A stretch of DNA of 64,000 nt from DATMRS01 sp035566015 (GCA_035566015.1 DATMRS010000006.1:1-64000), one strand, 5' to 3'. Positions 17,117-25,033 are shown, numbered from the stretch's first letter. Notes: generated by a model from the sequence alone, not told the origin. Made by a program: numbers and translations.

Positions 17117-18120
17117 CGCACCATCCCCTGCGCGGAAAACCATGCCAGCGCGTCTTGAACTGCTTCCTGCCAAGGCCGTGCCGTATAGCCGAACTCACGA
17201 CGCGCCCGCGCCGAACTGAAGAACATGCGCTTTTCGGCCATGTGCAGCGCGTCTCGCGTCAGGAACGGCTCACGTCCCGTTACACGCGCCCATGCTTCCG
17301 CCGCGCAAGCAAGCGGATAGAGCGGGCCGCGCGGCAGGCTGATCGTCGGTGCCCGCCTTCCGGCCACGCGCGCGATCTCGGCCAGCATGTCGCGCAGCAT
17401 CACGTCCTCGCCACCCAATATGTAGCGCCGCCCTGGCTTGCCCCGATGCAGCGCGGCGACATGTCCTTCCGCGACATCGTCGACATGGACGAGGTTCAGC
17501 CCCGTCTCGACGAAGGCCGGCATGCGACCGCTCGCCGCCTCGACGAGGATGCGGCCGGTAGGCGTCGGCCGTACGTCGCCCGGTCCAATCGGCGTCGACG
17601 GATTGACGATCACCGCCGGCAGACCGCGCTTGACCACCATATCCTCGACGAGTCGTTCGGCCGCCACTTTGCTCTTCTTATAGGCGCCGATCGCCTCGGT
17701 TTCAGCCAGCGGGCGCTCTTCGTCGGCCGGCCCCGCGGGGTCGGGGGCGATCGTCGCGACACTGCTCGTATAGACAATCCGTCCAATGCCCGCCTCCAGC
17801 GCCGCTTCCATGACGATGCGCGTGCCGTCGCGATTGGTGCGGAGAATTTCTTTCGGATCGCGCGCCCACAGCCGGTAATCTGCGGCGACATGGATCAGCG
17901 CATCGCATCCCATCAGGGCGCGCGCGACCGCCCCGGCGTCGCGCATATCGCCTTCCACGATCTCTCCGGCGAACGCCCGTAAATTGGTACGCGGGCTCCG
18001 TGCCCGGACAAGGCCGCGCACCGCATAACCCTGCCGCGAAAGCGCACGGGCGACGGCCGCTCCGACAAAGCCGGATATGCCTGTGACGAGTACCAGTCCC
18101 CGCGAATCAGCCAGGGCCAC
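17113..18120 (-). CDS. hpnA: Hopanoid-associated NAD-dependent epimerase/reductase HpnA
   Basis: HpnA is an extended short-chain dehydrogenase (sugar epimerase/dihydroflavonol reductase type) whose exact step in hopanoid synthesis is uncertain. The 335-residue product has the Rossmann loop VTGISGFVGAAVA, the YTSSVAT strand, and the catalytic Y-x3-K in GAYKKSKVAAERLV. The 5' end is ambiguous. The annotated GTG at 18120 leaves essentially no gap after the AAGGGAGG ribosome site (which runs into the GTG), whereas a CTG at 18114 in the same frame would be five bases away and start just before the Rossmann strand. It is the first gene of the hpnA-G operon, divergent from hpnI. Confidence 0.9.
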   Translation of the reverse strand: MALADSRGLVLVTGISGFVGAAVARALSRQGYAVRGLVRARSPRTNLRAFAGEIVEGDMRDAGAVARALMGCDALIHVAADYRLWARDPKEILRTNRDGTRIVMEAALEAGIGRIVYTSSVATIAPDPAGPADEERPLAETEAIGAYKKSKVAAERLVEDMVVKRGLPAVIVNPSTPIGPGDVRPTPTGRILVEAASGRMPAFVETGLNLVHVDDVAEGHVAALHRGKPGRRYILGGEDVMLRDMLAEIARVAGRRAPTISLPRGPLYPLACAAEAWARVTGREPFLTRDALHMAEKRMFFSSARARREFGYTARPWQEAVQDALAWFSAQGMVR

Positions 18121-18210
18121 CTCCCTTGTCCTCGCGCCTCTTCTAGGTAGGATGACGGCAGGGGGAAAGCCGATGCCTTTGCTCTAGAAAGGGAGTAAAT
18201 CCTTCGCGAT
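18121..18210. promoter_or_regulatory. Divergent promoter region between hpnA and hpnI
   Basis: These 90 bases separate the 5' ends of the two hopanoid operons (hpnA-G on the minus strand, hpnI-L on the plus strand) and must supply the start signals for both unless transcription enters from elsewhere. AAGGGAG near hpnA serves that gene; another GGGAG near 18191-18195 lies 15 bases from the hpnI ATG, which is long for a ribosome site. I could not name confident -35/-10 pairs. TCTAGG at 18132-18137 and TCTAGA at 18183-18188 are the only AT-richer hexamers. Confidence 0.45.
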
Positions 18211-19371
18211 ATGAGGGATATTTCCGTCCTCACCCTGATCGGCTTCGCCTTTTCCGGACTGGGGGCGATCGGCACGCTCTACATGCTCGCTGCCGCAGGG
18301 ACGGCTGGCCGTTATCGTGCGCGCACCCTCGGTCGCGGTGAAGCGCCTGCCGTCACCTTGCTCAAGCCGCTTCATGGCGACGAACCGGCGCTCGCCGCCA
18401 ATCTCGCAGGCTTTCTCCAGCAGGATTATGGCGGCGCGGTGCAGATGATATGCGGCGTCCAGCGCGCCGACGATCCGGCCATCGCCACCGTTCATGCGCT
18501 GCAAGCCGCCTTCCCTGACGCCGACATTCGCCTCGTCGTCGACTCGGCCCGCCATGGCGGCAACGACAAGATATCGAACCTCATCAATATGCTGCCCCAC
18601 GCCCGGTATCCGTTGCTCGTGCTGAGCGACAGCGATATGGCGGCTGGCCCCGCCTATCTGGCGACGATCACGGCAGCGCTCGCCCGGCCGGGCACCGGCG
18701 CCGTCACCTGTCTCTATCATGGCCGCCCGCTGACGAACCGCTGGTCACATTTCGCGGCGGCCTGGATCAGTTATCAATTCCTCCCCTCGGTCATGCTAGG
18801 CGTAAGGCTGGGCCGCGCGCAGCCGTGCATGGGATCGACGATCGCCTTGCGCCGCACCACCCTCGATCGGATCGGCGGCTTCGAACGCTTCGCCGATCTG
18901 CTGGCGGACGACCATGCGATCGGCGCGGCGGTGCACGAACTGGGATTGCGGGTGGATATCCCCCCGTTGATCCTCGCCCATGGTTGCGCCGAGTCGAACC
19001 TTTCCGCCGTCCTGCGTCACGAGCTGCGATGGGCGGCAACGATCCGGGTGCTCGATCGCGCGGGCTATGCAGGGAGCATCGTCACCTATCCCGTGCCGTT
19101 CGCTTTGCTCGGCGTCGCCTGCACAGGGGCGAGTCCAGTAGCCATAGCGCTCCTCGTCATCGCCCTCGCGGCCCGGATGATCCTCGCCGGCCGGATAGAC
19201 CGGCTTACCGGCATGCGATCGCTCGCCCGCTGGCTGCTGCCCGTACGCGATAGCCTGTCACTGGTCGTTTTTGTCGTCGGCTTCTTCGTGCGATCGGTTG
19301 ATTGGCGCGGCGCGGCGCTTAGGATGGAAAAACATGGCCGTATCGCGGCCCGATCGGAGTCCCTGTCATGA
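18211..19371 (+). CDS. hpnI: Bacteriohopanetetrol glycosyltransferase HpnI
   Basis: HpnI is known to attach N-acetylglucosamine to bacteriohopanetetrol, starting the composite head group. The 386-residue protein has an N-terminal membrane span (about 8-28), a GT2 domain of the ceramide-glucosyltransferase type with VTLLKPLHGDEPALAANL, LVLSDSDM (the metal/sugar DxD-like motif) and an LLADDHAIGAAV segment, plus a C-terminal group of spans from about 300. It uses ATG at 18211; an in-frame TAA lies four codons upstream. It heads the plus-strand operon and overlaps hpnJ by ATGA. Confidence 0.93.
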   Translation: MRDISVLTLIGFAFSGLGAIGTLYMLAAAGTAGRYRARTLGRGEAPAVTLLKPLHGDEPALAANLAGFLQQDYGGAVQMICGVQRADDPAIATVHALQAAFPDADIRLVVDSARHGGNDKISNLINMLPHARYPLLVLSDSDMAAGPAYLATITAALARPGTGAVTCLYHGRPLTNRWSHFAAAWISYQFLPSVMLGVRLGRAQPCMGSTIALRRTTLDRIGGFERFADLLADDHAIGAAVHELGLRVDIPPLILAHGCAESNLSAVLRHELRWAATIRVLDRAGYAGSIVTYPVPFALLGVACTGASPVAIALLVIALAARMILAGRIDRLTGMRSLARWLLPVRDSLSLVVFVVGFFVRSVDWRGAALRMEKHGRIAARSESLS

Positions 19372-20795
19372 TGCGTTCGCTTTTTCTCCAGGCGCCTTCG
19401 TTCGATGGATATGATGGCGGCGCCGGCGCGCGGTATCAGATGAAGCGCGAGGTGAAATCTTTCTGGTATCCGACATGGCTCGCGCAGCCCGCCGCCCTCG
19501 TCGAGGGATCGAAGCTGATCGACGCACCGGCACACGACCTTTCCTTCGACGATATCAAGGATGAGGCGATTGCCCGCGATCTGATCGTTCTGCACACCTC
19601 CACTCCGTCCTTCCGTCAGGATATCCGCACGGCGGAGATGCTGAAGGCGCTCAACCCCGCGCTCAAGATCGGCCTGATCGGCGCGAAGGTCGCGGTGGAG
19701 GCGGAGGCCAGCCTGCAAGCATCCGAGGCGATTGATTTCGTCGCGCGCAACGAATTCGATTTCACGATCAAGGACATAGCCGAGGATCAGCCATGGTCGG
19801 CGATCAAGGGGATCAGCTATCGCAATCGCCAGGGCGTGATCGTACACAATACCGATCGGCCGGTGATCGAGGATATGGACCTGTTGCCTTTCGTTACGCC
19901 AGTCTACAAGCGCGACCTCGTGATCGAGAAATATTTCGGCGGTTATCTGAAGCATCCCTATGTCAGCTTCTACACCGGCCGAGGCTGCAAGAGCCGGTGC
20001 ACTTTCTGCCTCTGGCCGCAGACCGTCGGCGGCCATAATTACCGCACCCGCTCGATCGGCCATGTGATCGAGGAGGTGAAATATGTGATGCGCGAAATGC
20101 CGCAGGTGAAGGAAATCTTCTTCGACGACGACACGCTGACCGACAATGCTCCGCGCGTCGAGGCGCTGGCAAAGGAACTCGGCAAGCTCGGCGTCACCTG
20201 GTCGTGCAACGCCAAGGCCAACGTGCCCTACGACACGCTGAAGGTGATGAAGGACAACGGCCTGCGTCTGCTGCTCGTGGGCTATGAAAGCGGCAACCAG
20301 AAGATATTGCACAATATCAAGAAAGGGTTGCGCGTCGATGTCGCGCGGCAATTCACGAAGGATTGCCATGCGCTCGGCATCGTCATCCACGGCACCTTCA
20401 TCCTCGGCCTGCCCGGCGAGACGAAGGAGACGATCGAGGAGACGATCCGTTACGCCAAGGAAATCAATCCGCACACCATCCAGGTGTCGCTGGCGGCGCC
20501 CTACCCCGGCACCTTCCTCTACAAGCAGGCGACCGAGAACGGCTGGTTCGACGGGACCGATCATCTGCTGACCGACCATGGCAACCAGATCGCCCAGCTC
20601 AGCTATCCGCATCTCAGCAGCGCGGAGATTTTCGACTCAGTGGAGGATTTCTACAAGCGCTTCTATTTTCGTCCCGGCAAGATCGCGTCGATCGTGGGCG
20701 AAATGCTGCGCGACCGCGACATGATGAAGCGCCGGCTGCGCGAAGGCGTCGAATTTTTCCACTTCCTGCGCGATCGCAGGGAGGCGGCGGCCTGA
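19368..20795 (+). CDS. hpnJ: Radical SAM/B12-binding hopanoid protein HpnJ
   Basis: HpnJ is a cobalamin-dependent radical SAM enzyme that contracts the glucosamine ring of BHT glucosamine to the cyclitol ether. The 475-residue protein has an N-terminal B12-binding-like domain (about 1-165), then the radical SAM cluster motif C207-x3-C211-x2-C214 in TGRGCKSRCTFCLWPQ, FFDDDTLTDNAPR, LLLVGYESGNQKIL, and a C-terminal helical part with FYKRFYFRPGKI. Its ATG overlaps the hpnI stop. Its TGA is shared with the proposed CTG start of hpnK. Family length is about 470 residues. Confidence 0.95.
   Translation: MMRSLFLQAPSFDGYDGGAGARYQMKREVKSFWYPTWLAQPAALVEGSKLIDAPAHDLSFDDIKDEAIARDLIVLHTSTPSFRQDIRTAEMLKALNPALKIGLIGAKVAVEAEASLQASEAIDFVARNEFDFTIKDIAEDQPWSAIKGISYRNRQGVIVHNTDRPVIEDMDLLPFVTPVYKRDLVIEKYFGGYLKHPYVSFYTGRGCKSRCTFCLWPQTVGGHNYRTRSIGHVIEEVKYVMREMPQVKEIFFDDDTLTDNAPRVEALAKELGKLGVTWSCNAKANVPYDTLKVMKDNGLRLLLVGYESGNQKILHNIKKGLRVDVARQFTKDCHALGIVIHGTFILGLPGETKETIEETIRYAKEINPHTIQVSLAAPYPGTFLYKQATENGWFDGTDHLLTDHGNQIAQLSYPHLSSAEIFDSVEDFYKRFYFRPGKIASIVGEMLRDRDMMKRRLREGVEFFHFLRDRREAAA
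20778..20784 (+). promoter_or_regulatory. Ribosome-binding site that supports a CTG start for hpnK
   Basis: The sequence AGGGAGG lies inside the last codons of hpnJ and is followed by seven bases and then CTG at 20792. It is one of the strongest anti-16S matches in the region and is at ideal distance for that CTG, not for any ATG, GTG or TTG in the hpnK frame. Confidence 0.6.
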
Positions 20796-21658
20796 ATCCC
20801 GCTCCGGCGAAGCGGCTGATCGTCACGGCCGACGATTTCGGCGCGAGCGACGCGGTCAATGAGGCGATCGAGCGCGGACATCGCGAAGGCGTATTGACGG
20901 CCGCGAGCCTGATGGTGACGGGCGATGCGGCGGAAGACGCGACAAGACGTGCCCGGACGATGCCGCGCCTCGGCGTCGGTTTGCACCTCGTACTGGTCGA
21001 GGGACGGCCCGCACTGCCGGCGGCGCAACTGCCCGATCTTGTCGATCGCACCGGCTGTTTCCGCACCGACATGGCACGGATGGGCGTCGATATATTCATG
21101 CGCCCTTCCGTGCGTCGGCAATTGGCCGCCGAGATAGACGCGCAGTTCGCGCGATTCGTGGCGACCGGCCTGCCGCTCGATCATGTCAATGCGCACAAGC
21201 ATTTCCATCTACACCCGACGATCGCCTCGCTCCTCCTGAAGATCGGCCGGCGGTACGGAATGCGAGCGGTACGCGCGCCGGTCGAGCCACGGGCGTGGCT
21301 TCGCAGGGTCGAACCCGAAAGCGCTGCCGGCTTCGATATCGCCACGCCCTGGGCACGCCTTTTACGGCGGCGTCTCGTCGTGCGCGGCCTTGTCGTGCCT
21401 GATCGCGTCTTCGGCCTCGCCTGGTCGGGCGGGATGGACGCACAGCGGCTCAGCGGCCTCATCTCACAGCTTCCGACAGGCCTTAATGAAATCTACCTGC
21501 ATCCCGCGACCGTCAACGATTGGCGTGGCCATGCCGAAGGCTATCGCTATCGTGACGAATTTGCGGCTTTGCTCGACGCGCGGGTGCTCGGCGCGGTAAA
21601 GGAAAGCGGTGCGACAACGGGATGCTTCGCGGATTTCGGCGAAGGGGAACAAGGATGA
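20792..21658 (+). CDS. hpnK: Hopanoid glucosamine N-deacetylase HpnK (YdjC/ChbG-type), probable CTG start
   Basis: HpnK removes the acetyl group from N-acetylglucosaminyl BHT before HpnJ acts. The protein is 288 residues if translation starts at CTG 20792. It has the carbohydrate-deacetylase metal motif TADDFG near the N terminus, LGVGLHLVLVEGRP, and HVNAHKHFHLHP in the middle, all typical of YdjC-fold enzymes. No ATG, GTG or TTG occurs in this frame near the conserved beginning (KRLIVTADDFG); the first internal ATG is past the catalytic aspartates. CTG overlaps the hpnJ stop as CTGA, copying the ATGA/GTGA overlaps of its neighbours, and has a strong ribosome site. It ends in an ATGA overlap with the next gene. 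Confidence 0.9.
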   Translation: MNPAPAKRLIVTADDFGASDAVNEAIERGHREGVLTAASLMVTGDAAEDATRRARTMPRLGVGLHLVLVEGRPALPAAQLPDLVDRTGCFRTDMARMGVDIFMRPSVRRQLAAEIDAQFARFVATGLPLDHVNAHKHFHLHPTIASLLLKIGRRYGMRAVRAPVEPRAWLRRVEPESAAGFDIATPWARLLRRRLVVRGLVVPDRVFGLAWSGGMDAQRLSGLISQLPTGLNEIYLHPATVNDWRGHAEGYRYRDEFAALLDARVLGAVKESGATTGCFADFGEGEQG

Positions 21659-22560
21659 ACGCAGGGTTCTTCACGTTCGACAAGGCCGGCCTGCCGACCG
21701 CCCCCGCGCCAAACGCTCCCACGCCGCTGGGCACGGACGCGCATAAGGCGCTTTTCTGCCGTACCCTGCTCGACACGCACGATCCCTATCGTCCTGCGTT
21801 GATCGATTGGCCGACGCTGGATGACGCGACGCGCGACAAGATCGTTTCGCTGCCCATCTGGGATATCGCCGTTGCCACCGAGGGTCGGGCCGGCATGAAC
21901 GTGCGCACCTATGGCGAGAGCATCGACGACCCGTTGCTCCGCGCCGCCATCGACATGAATGCGTTCGAGGAAAGCCGGCACAAGATCGTTTTGGCCGACA
22001 TGGTCGAGGCTTATGGGATCGAGTTGGAGCCCGAACCTGAATATAAGCGGCCGCGAGATTCCGAATGGGCGTTCCTGGTGACGGGCTATTCGGAATGTAT
22101 CGATAGCTTCTTCGGCTTCGGCCTGTTCGATCTCGCGCGCAAATCCGGTTTCTTTCCGCCTGAACTGGTCGACACGTTCGAACCGGTTATGCGCGAAGAG
22201 GGCCGCCATATCCTCTTTTTCGTAAATTGGGTGGCGTGGCATCGCCGCACGATGCCGTGGTGGCGACGCCCCTGGTTTCGCCTTAAAATACTCGCTGTCT
22301 GGGTCTATCTGATCTGGGAACGCATCGACATGGCGAAGGGCATGGGTGACAACAGCCGCGCGCAGAACAGCAATTTTACGCTCAACGGATCGAAGGAACT
22401 GGGCGTTGAGGTGACGTTCGCCGAACTGGCTCGCATCTGCCTTGCCGAGAATGACCGGCGCCTCGCCCCTTATGACCGGCGATTGATCCGGCCGCGCTTC
22501 GTACCGGCCATGATGCGCCTCGCGCTCAAATTCGCGCCGGCGCCTAAACCGGCGGGCTGA
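21655..22560 (+). CDS. Ferritin-like di-iron protein of unknown function inside the hopanoid operon
   Basis: The 301-residue product shows a complete carboxylate-bridged di-iron pattern: E76, E106-x2-H109 (FEESRH), E147 (GYSECID) and E182-x2-H185 (EEGRH). The spacings of 30, 41 and 35 residues match a four-helix ferritin-like bundle. An amphipathic or membrane-associated segment follows at about 196-225 (PWWRRPWFRLKILAVWVYLIW). I do not know a described function; such folds include hydroxylases, desaturases, deaminating oxygenases and tRNA hydroxylases. Its ATG overlaps the hpnK stop (ATGA) and hpnL starts four bases after its own stop, so it is embedded in the head-group operon hpnI-J-K-x-L. 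A role in oxidising a hopanoid or its head group is inferred from position only. Confidence 0.88.
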   Translation: MNAGFFTFDKAGLPTAPAPNAPTPLGTDAHKALFCRTLLDTHDPYRPALIDWPTLDDATRDKIVSLPIWDIAVATEGRAGMNVRTYGESIDDPLLRAAIDMNAFEESRHKIVLADMVEAYGIELEPEPEYKRPRDSEWAFLVTGYSECIDSFFGFGLFDLARKSGFFPPELVDTFEPVMREEGRHILFFVNWVAWHRRTMPWWRRPWFRLKILAVWVYLIWERIDMAKGMGDNSRAQNSNFTLNGSKELGVEVTFAELARICLAENDRRLAPYDRRLIRPRFVPAMMRLALKFAPAPKPAG

Positions 22561-22564
22561 GGCG

Positions 22565-23536
22565 ATGCGCTGGGGGCTGCTCATCGCTACCGTCGCCGGC
22601 TTTATCCTGGCCGGCTACGTGATCGGATCGGTCGGGCCGTGGTCGATCATCGATGCCGCCCTGTCGATCGGCCCCGGCGGTTTCCTGCTCCTCATCCTCT
22701 ATGGAATGCTGGTGCTCGCGTTGCTCGGCTATGCCTGTTTCGTGCTGGCGCCCGATCTACCGATCCAGCGACTGCCACTCTTCATCTGGTCGCGTACCAC
22801 GCGCGAGGCGGCGGCGGAGGTGCTGCCCTTCTCACAATTTGGCGGCCTCGTCATCGGCGCGCGGACGCTGGTGGCGGGCGGCGTCCCCTCGCCGATAGTC
22901 TACGCCGCGATGGTGGCTGACCTGACGATGGAGATGGCAGCGCAGCTTCTCTTCACCTTTTTCGGCATTGCCATGCTCGGCCTCTCGCTGGCACAGGGCG
23001 AAACCAGTGAGCCGGTCTGGCCGCTCGCTCTGTCAGGGTTGGCGGCGGCGGTCCTCATCACGGCCGCTTATGCGTTTCTCCAACGCCCGATGATCGAGAT
23101 CGCCGGCCGTCTGGGGGAACGGCTGCTGCCCGGAGCGCGGATCAAGGCGCAGGCGGTGCGCCAGCAGCTCGATGCGCTCTATCGGCGGCCGCTGCCGATC
23201 TGCACCGGCTTTCTGTTCAATCTGCTTGCCTGGGTAGCGAGCGCCATGGGCGCGTGGATCGCCCTACGGCTGATGGGGATAGACATCCCGCTGCTCGCGG
23301 TGCTGACGATCGAAAGCCTCGTCTTCGCCCTGCGTAGCGTCGCCTTCCTCGTGCCCGGCGCGCTCGGCCTCCAGGAAGCGGCCTACGCGCTGCTCGGGCC
23401 GCTGTTCGGTCTCGATGCCGAAACCGCCGTCGCGCTGTCCCTGTTGAAGCGCGCGCGCGATCTCGCCATCGGCCTCCCCGCCTTGCTGTTCTGGCAGATA
23501 GAGGAAAGCCGACGGCTGCTGATCGCCGATGCGTGA
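22565..23536 (+). CDS. hpnL: Putative hopanoid-associated membrane protein HpnL
   Basis: HpnL is a polytopic inner-membrane protein of the UPF0104/lysylphosphatidylglycerol-synthase transmembrane type. Members of this superfamily act in lipid flipping, and HpnL is regarded as a hopanoid-associated transporter, but this is not proven. The 323-residue protein has about seven or eight hydrophobic spans (for example 5-25, 36-60, 115-145, 150-175, 215-240, 250-275) and the family segment ESLVFALRSVAFLVPGALGLQEAAY. It begins four bases after the di-iron gene and ends the operon. The next gene is convergent. Confidence 0.88.
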   Translation: MRWGLLIATVAGFILAGYVIGSVGPWSIIDAALSIGPGGFLLLILYGMLVLALLGYACFVLAPDLPIQRLPLFIWSRTTREAAAEVLPFSQFGGLVIGARTLVAGGVPSPIVYAAMVADLTMEMAAQLLFTFFGIAMLGLSLAQGETSEPVWPLALSGLAAAVLITAAYAFLQRPMIEIAGRLGERLLPGARIKAQAVRQQLDALYRRPLPICTGFLFNLLAWVASAMGAWIALRLMGIDIPLLAVLTIESLVFALRSVAFLVPGALGLQEAAYALLGPLFGLDAETAVALSLLKRARDLAIGLPALLFWQIEESRRLLIADA

Positions 23537-23593
23537 TGGTCAGGCGCTCACCGGGCTGGCATGTACCGGCCGGCGAGCCGAACCGTTAGCCGA

Positions 23594-24223
23594 CTACTGC
23601 AGATCGACCGAACGCAGGTACGGCTTCAACGTCTTGAAACCCTGCGGGAAGCGCTTCTTGGCGTCGCCATCGGACAGCTTTGGCGAGATGATGACCGAGT
23701 CGCCCGGATTCCAGTTCACCGGGGTCGCCACCGGCTGCGCGTCGGTCAACTGCAGGCTGTCGATCGCGCGCAGGATCTCGGCGAAATTCCGGCCCGAGCT
23801 GGGCGGATAGGTCAGGATCAGGCGGATCTTCTTGTTGGGATCGATAACGAACACCGAACGCACCGTATAGGTGGGGTCGGATTCCGGATGGATCATCTCG
23901 TAGAGCTTCGCCACCTTGCCGTCGAAGTCGGCGAGCAGCGGATAATCGAGCTTCTGCCCCTGCGTTTCCTCGATATCCTTCGCCCAGCCGAAGTGCGAAT
24001 CGAGCGGGTCGACCGACAGGCCGATCGTCTTGACGTTGCGCTTGTCCCACTCCTTGCGAAGGCGTGCGACCTCACCCAGCTCGGTGGTGCAGATCGGCGT
24101 ATAATCCTTCGGGTGGCTGAACAGCAGGCCCCAGGACGAGCCAAGCCAGTCGTGGAAGCGAATGCGGCCCTCGGTGCTCTCCTGCTCGAAATCCGGTGCA
24201 GTCTGTCCAAGTAGAATCGACAT
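23594..24223 (-). CDS. 1-Cys peroxiredoxin (Prx6 type)
   Basis: This enzyme reduces hydrogen peroxide and organic hydroperoxides through a single peroxidatic cysteine. The 209-residue protein has C45 in HPKDYTPICTTELGEVARL, the universal P-x3-T-x2-C motif in its Prx6 form. I see no other cysteine, so resolution must use an external thiol. A long C-terminal arm (PVNWNPGDSVIISP) typical of the Prx6 subfamily follows. The start at 24223 (MSILLGQTAPDFE) has AGGAGA about 8-9 bases upstream; six extra in-frame residues to 24241 are unlikely. It is convergent with hpnL and divergent from the DUF6306-like and cysJI genes. Confidence 0.93.
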   Translation of the reverse strand: MSILLGQTAPDFEQESTEGRIRFHDWLGSSWGLLFSHPKDYTPICTTELGEVARLRKEWDKRNVKTIGLSVDPLDSHFGWAKDIEETQGQKLDYPLLADFDGKVAKLYEMIHPESDPTYTVRSVFVIDPNKKIRLILTYPPSSGRNFAEILRAIDSLQLTDAQPVATPVNWNPGDSVIISPKLSDGDAKKRFPQGFKTLKPYLRSVDLQ

Positions 24224-24528
24224 AGTTAGGTCTCCTTGCAAGGGGCATCATCGCCGACTTGTTTTTGCGCAAACAAACAGATGTTGTTTAGCGACATACA
24301 CAAAAGATTGGGGTTCGATGGACATCGAAACCGCAGCGGCGCGCCGGACCCGGCGAAGACCGGCGGTGCCGTCAAAGCCGCCGCCCATCTTCTTTGACGC
24401 CTGCCACTAGGCGCGCCCGGCCCCGTCTTACGCTCGCTCGTCACCAATTCCAACGGTTCGCATCGATGCTTTTCCGCTATATCCATAAGGCGTATGCAGA
24501 CCTGCCATGAACCCGCCCCGGAATAATC
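24224..24528. other. 305-base intergenic region without a convincing gene
   Basis: This stretch separates the divergent peroxiredoxin and DUF6306-like genes. It holds an unusually AT-rich patch at about 24257-24310 centred on the perfect 10-base palindrome TTTGCGCAAA (24264-24273), a plausible regulator site or promoter area. A 30-codon frame (24318-24410, starting MDIETAAARRT) is Arg/Pro-rich and has no good ribosome site; I do not call it a gene. No tRNA, known riboswitch or terminator is visible. Confidence 0.5.
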
Positions 24529-24954
24529 ATGGATCGTGACGCGATCATTGCCGCGCTCGACGAGCTGCTCGAGGCGGAGCGCGCCGGTGCACGTGTCGCG
24601 CTCGCGAGCGCGAAGGGGCTGCCGGACACGGACGCGCTCTCGCCGCTTATCCACACGATCCACCATGACGAGGCGCATTGGTGCGCGATGCTGGCGGGCG
24701 AGATCGAGCGGCTGCGCGCCGAGCCTTCGCCGCGCGTCGGCGCCTTCTATGGCAAGGCGATGGCGATCGAGAACCTTGGCGAGCGGATGACCTTCCTCAA
24801 TCGCGGCCAGAACTGGGTAGTGCGCAAGCTCGACGCGCTGATCCCCGAGATCGAGGACGAGACGCTGCGCACGCGGCTCGCGGACATGCGCCAGGGCCAT
24901 GTCGACAATATCGATCGGACGACGCGGATTCTGGCCGGCACGGCGGCCGACTAA
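24529..24954 (+). CDS. Small helical-bundle protein, DUF6306-like
   Basis: The 141-residue product is predicted to be almost all helical: MDRDAIIAALDELLEAERAGARVALASAKG, then a His/acid-rich IHTIHHDEAHWCAML, and later KAMAIENLGERMTFLNRGQNWVVRKL. This pattern of paired helices with Glu, His and Asp on one face resembles ferritin-like or DUF6306-type proteins that are often found beside sulfite or sulfate reduction genes. The function is unknown. It lies 186 bases ahead of cysJ on the same strand, so it may share the promoter; those 186 bases contain inverted repeats described separately. Confidence 0.75.
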   Translation: MDRDAIIAALDELLEAERAGARVALASAKGLPDTDALSPLIHTIHHDEAHWCAMLAGEIERLRAEPSPRVGAFYGKAMAIENLGERMTFLNRGQNWVVRKLDALIPEIEDETLRTRLADMRQGHVDNIDRTTRILAGTAAD

Positions 24955-24964
24955 AGAAAGCTTT

Positions 24965-25033
24965 GCCCGTACCAAATTTATTGCACGCGATACGGGGCAC
25001 AAAACCTTTGCGTGTTCCACCTGCCCCGTGCAA
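24965..25033 (+). promoter_or_regulatory. Leader or operator region upstream of cysJ with overlapping inverted repeats
   Basis: ACGGGGCA (24992-24999) can pair perfectly with TGCCCCGT (25022-25029). The same segment, as TACGGGGC (24991-24998), can instead pair with GCCCGTA (24965-24971) apart from one bulge. TTGCACG (24981-24987) is also complementary to CGTGCAA (25027-25033). The alternatives exclude each other, which suits either a conformational RNA leader or clustered operator half-sites for a regulator. No U-tract follows, so it is not a simple terminator. It lies 107-175 bases before the cysJ start. Confidence 0.4.

Noticed and set aside
24318..24410. A 30-codon frame between the peroxiredoxin and DUF6306-like genes, considered as a leader peptide
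   Set aside because: No good ribosome site, no run of Cys or Met codons as expected of a sulfur-attenuation leader, and Arg/Pro-rich composition.
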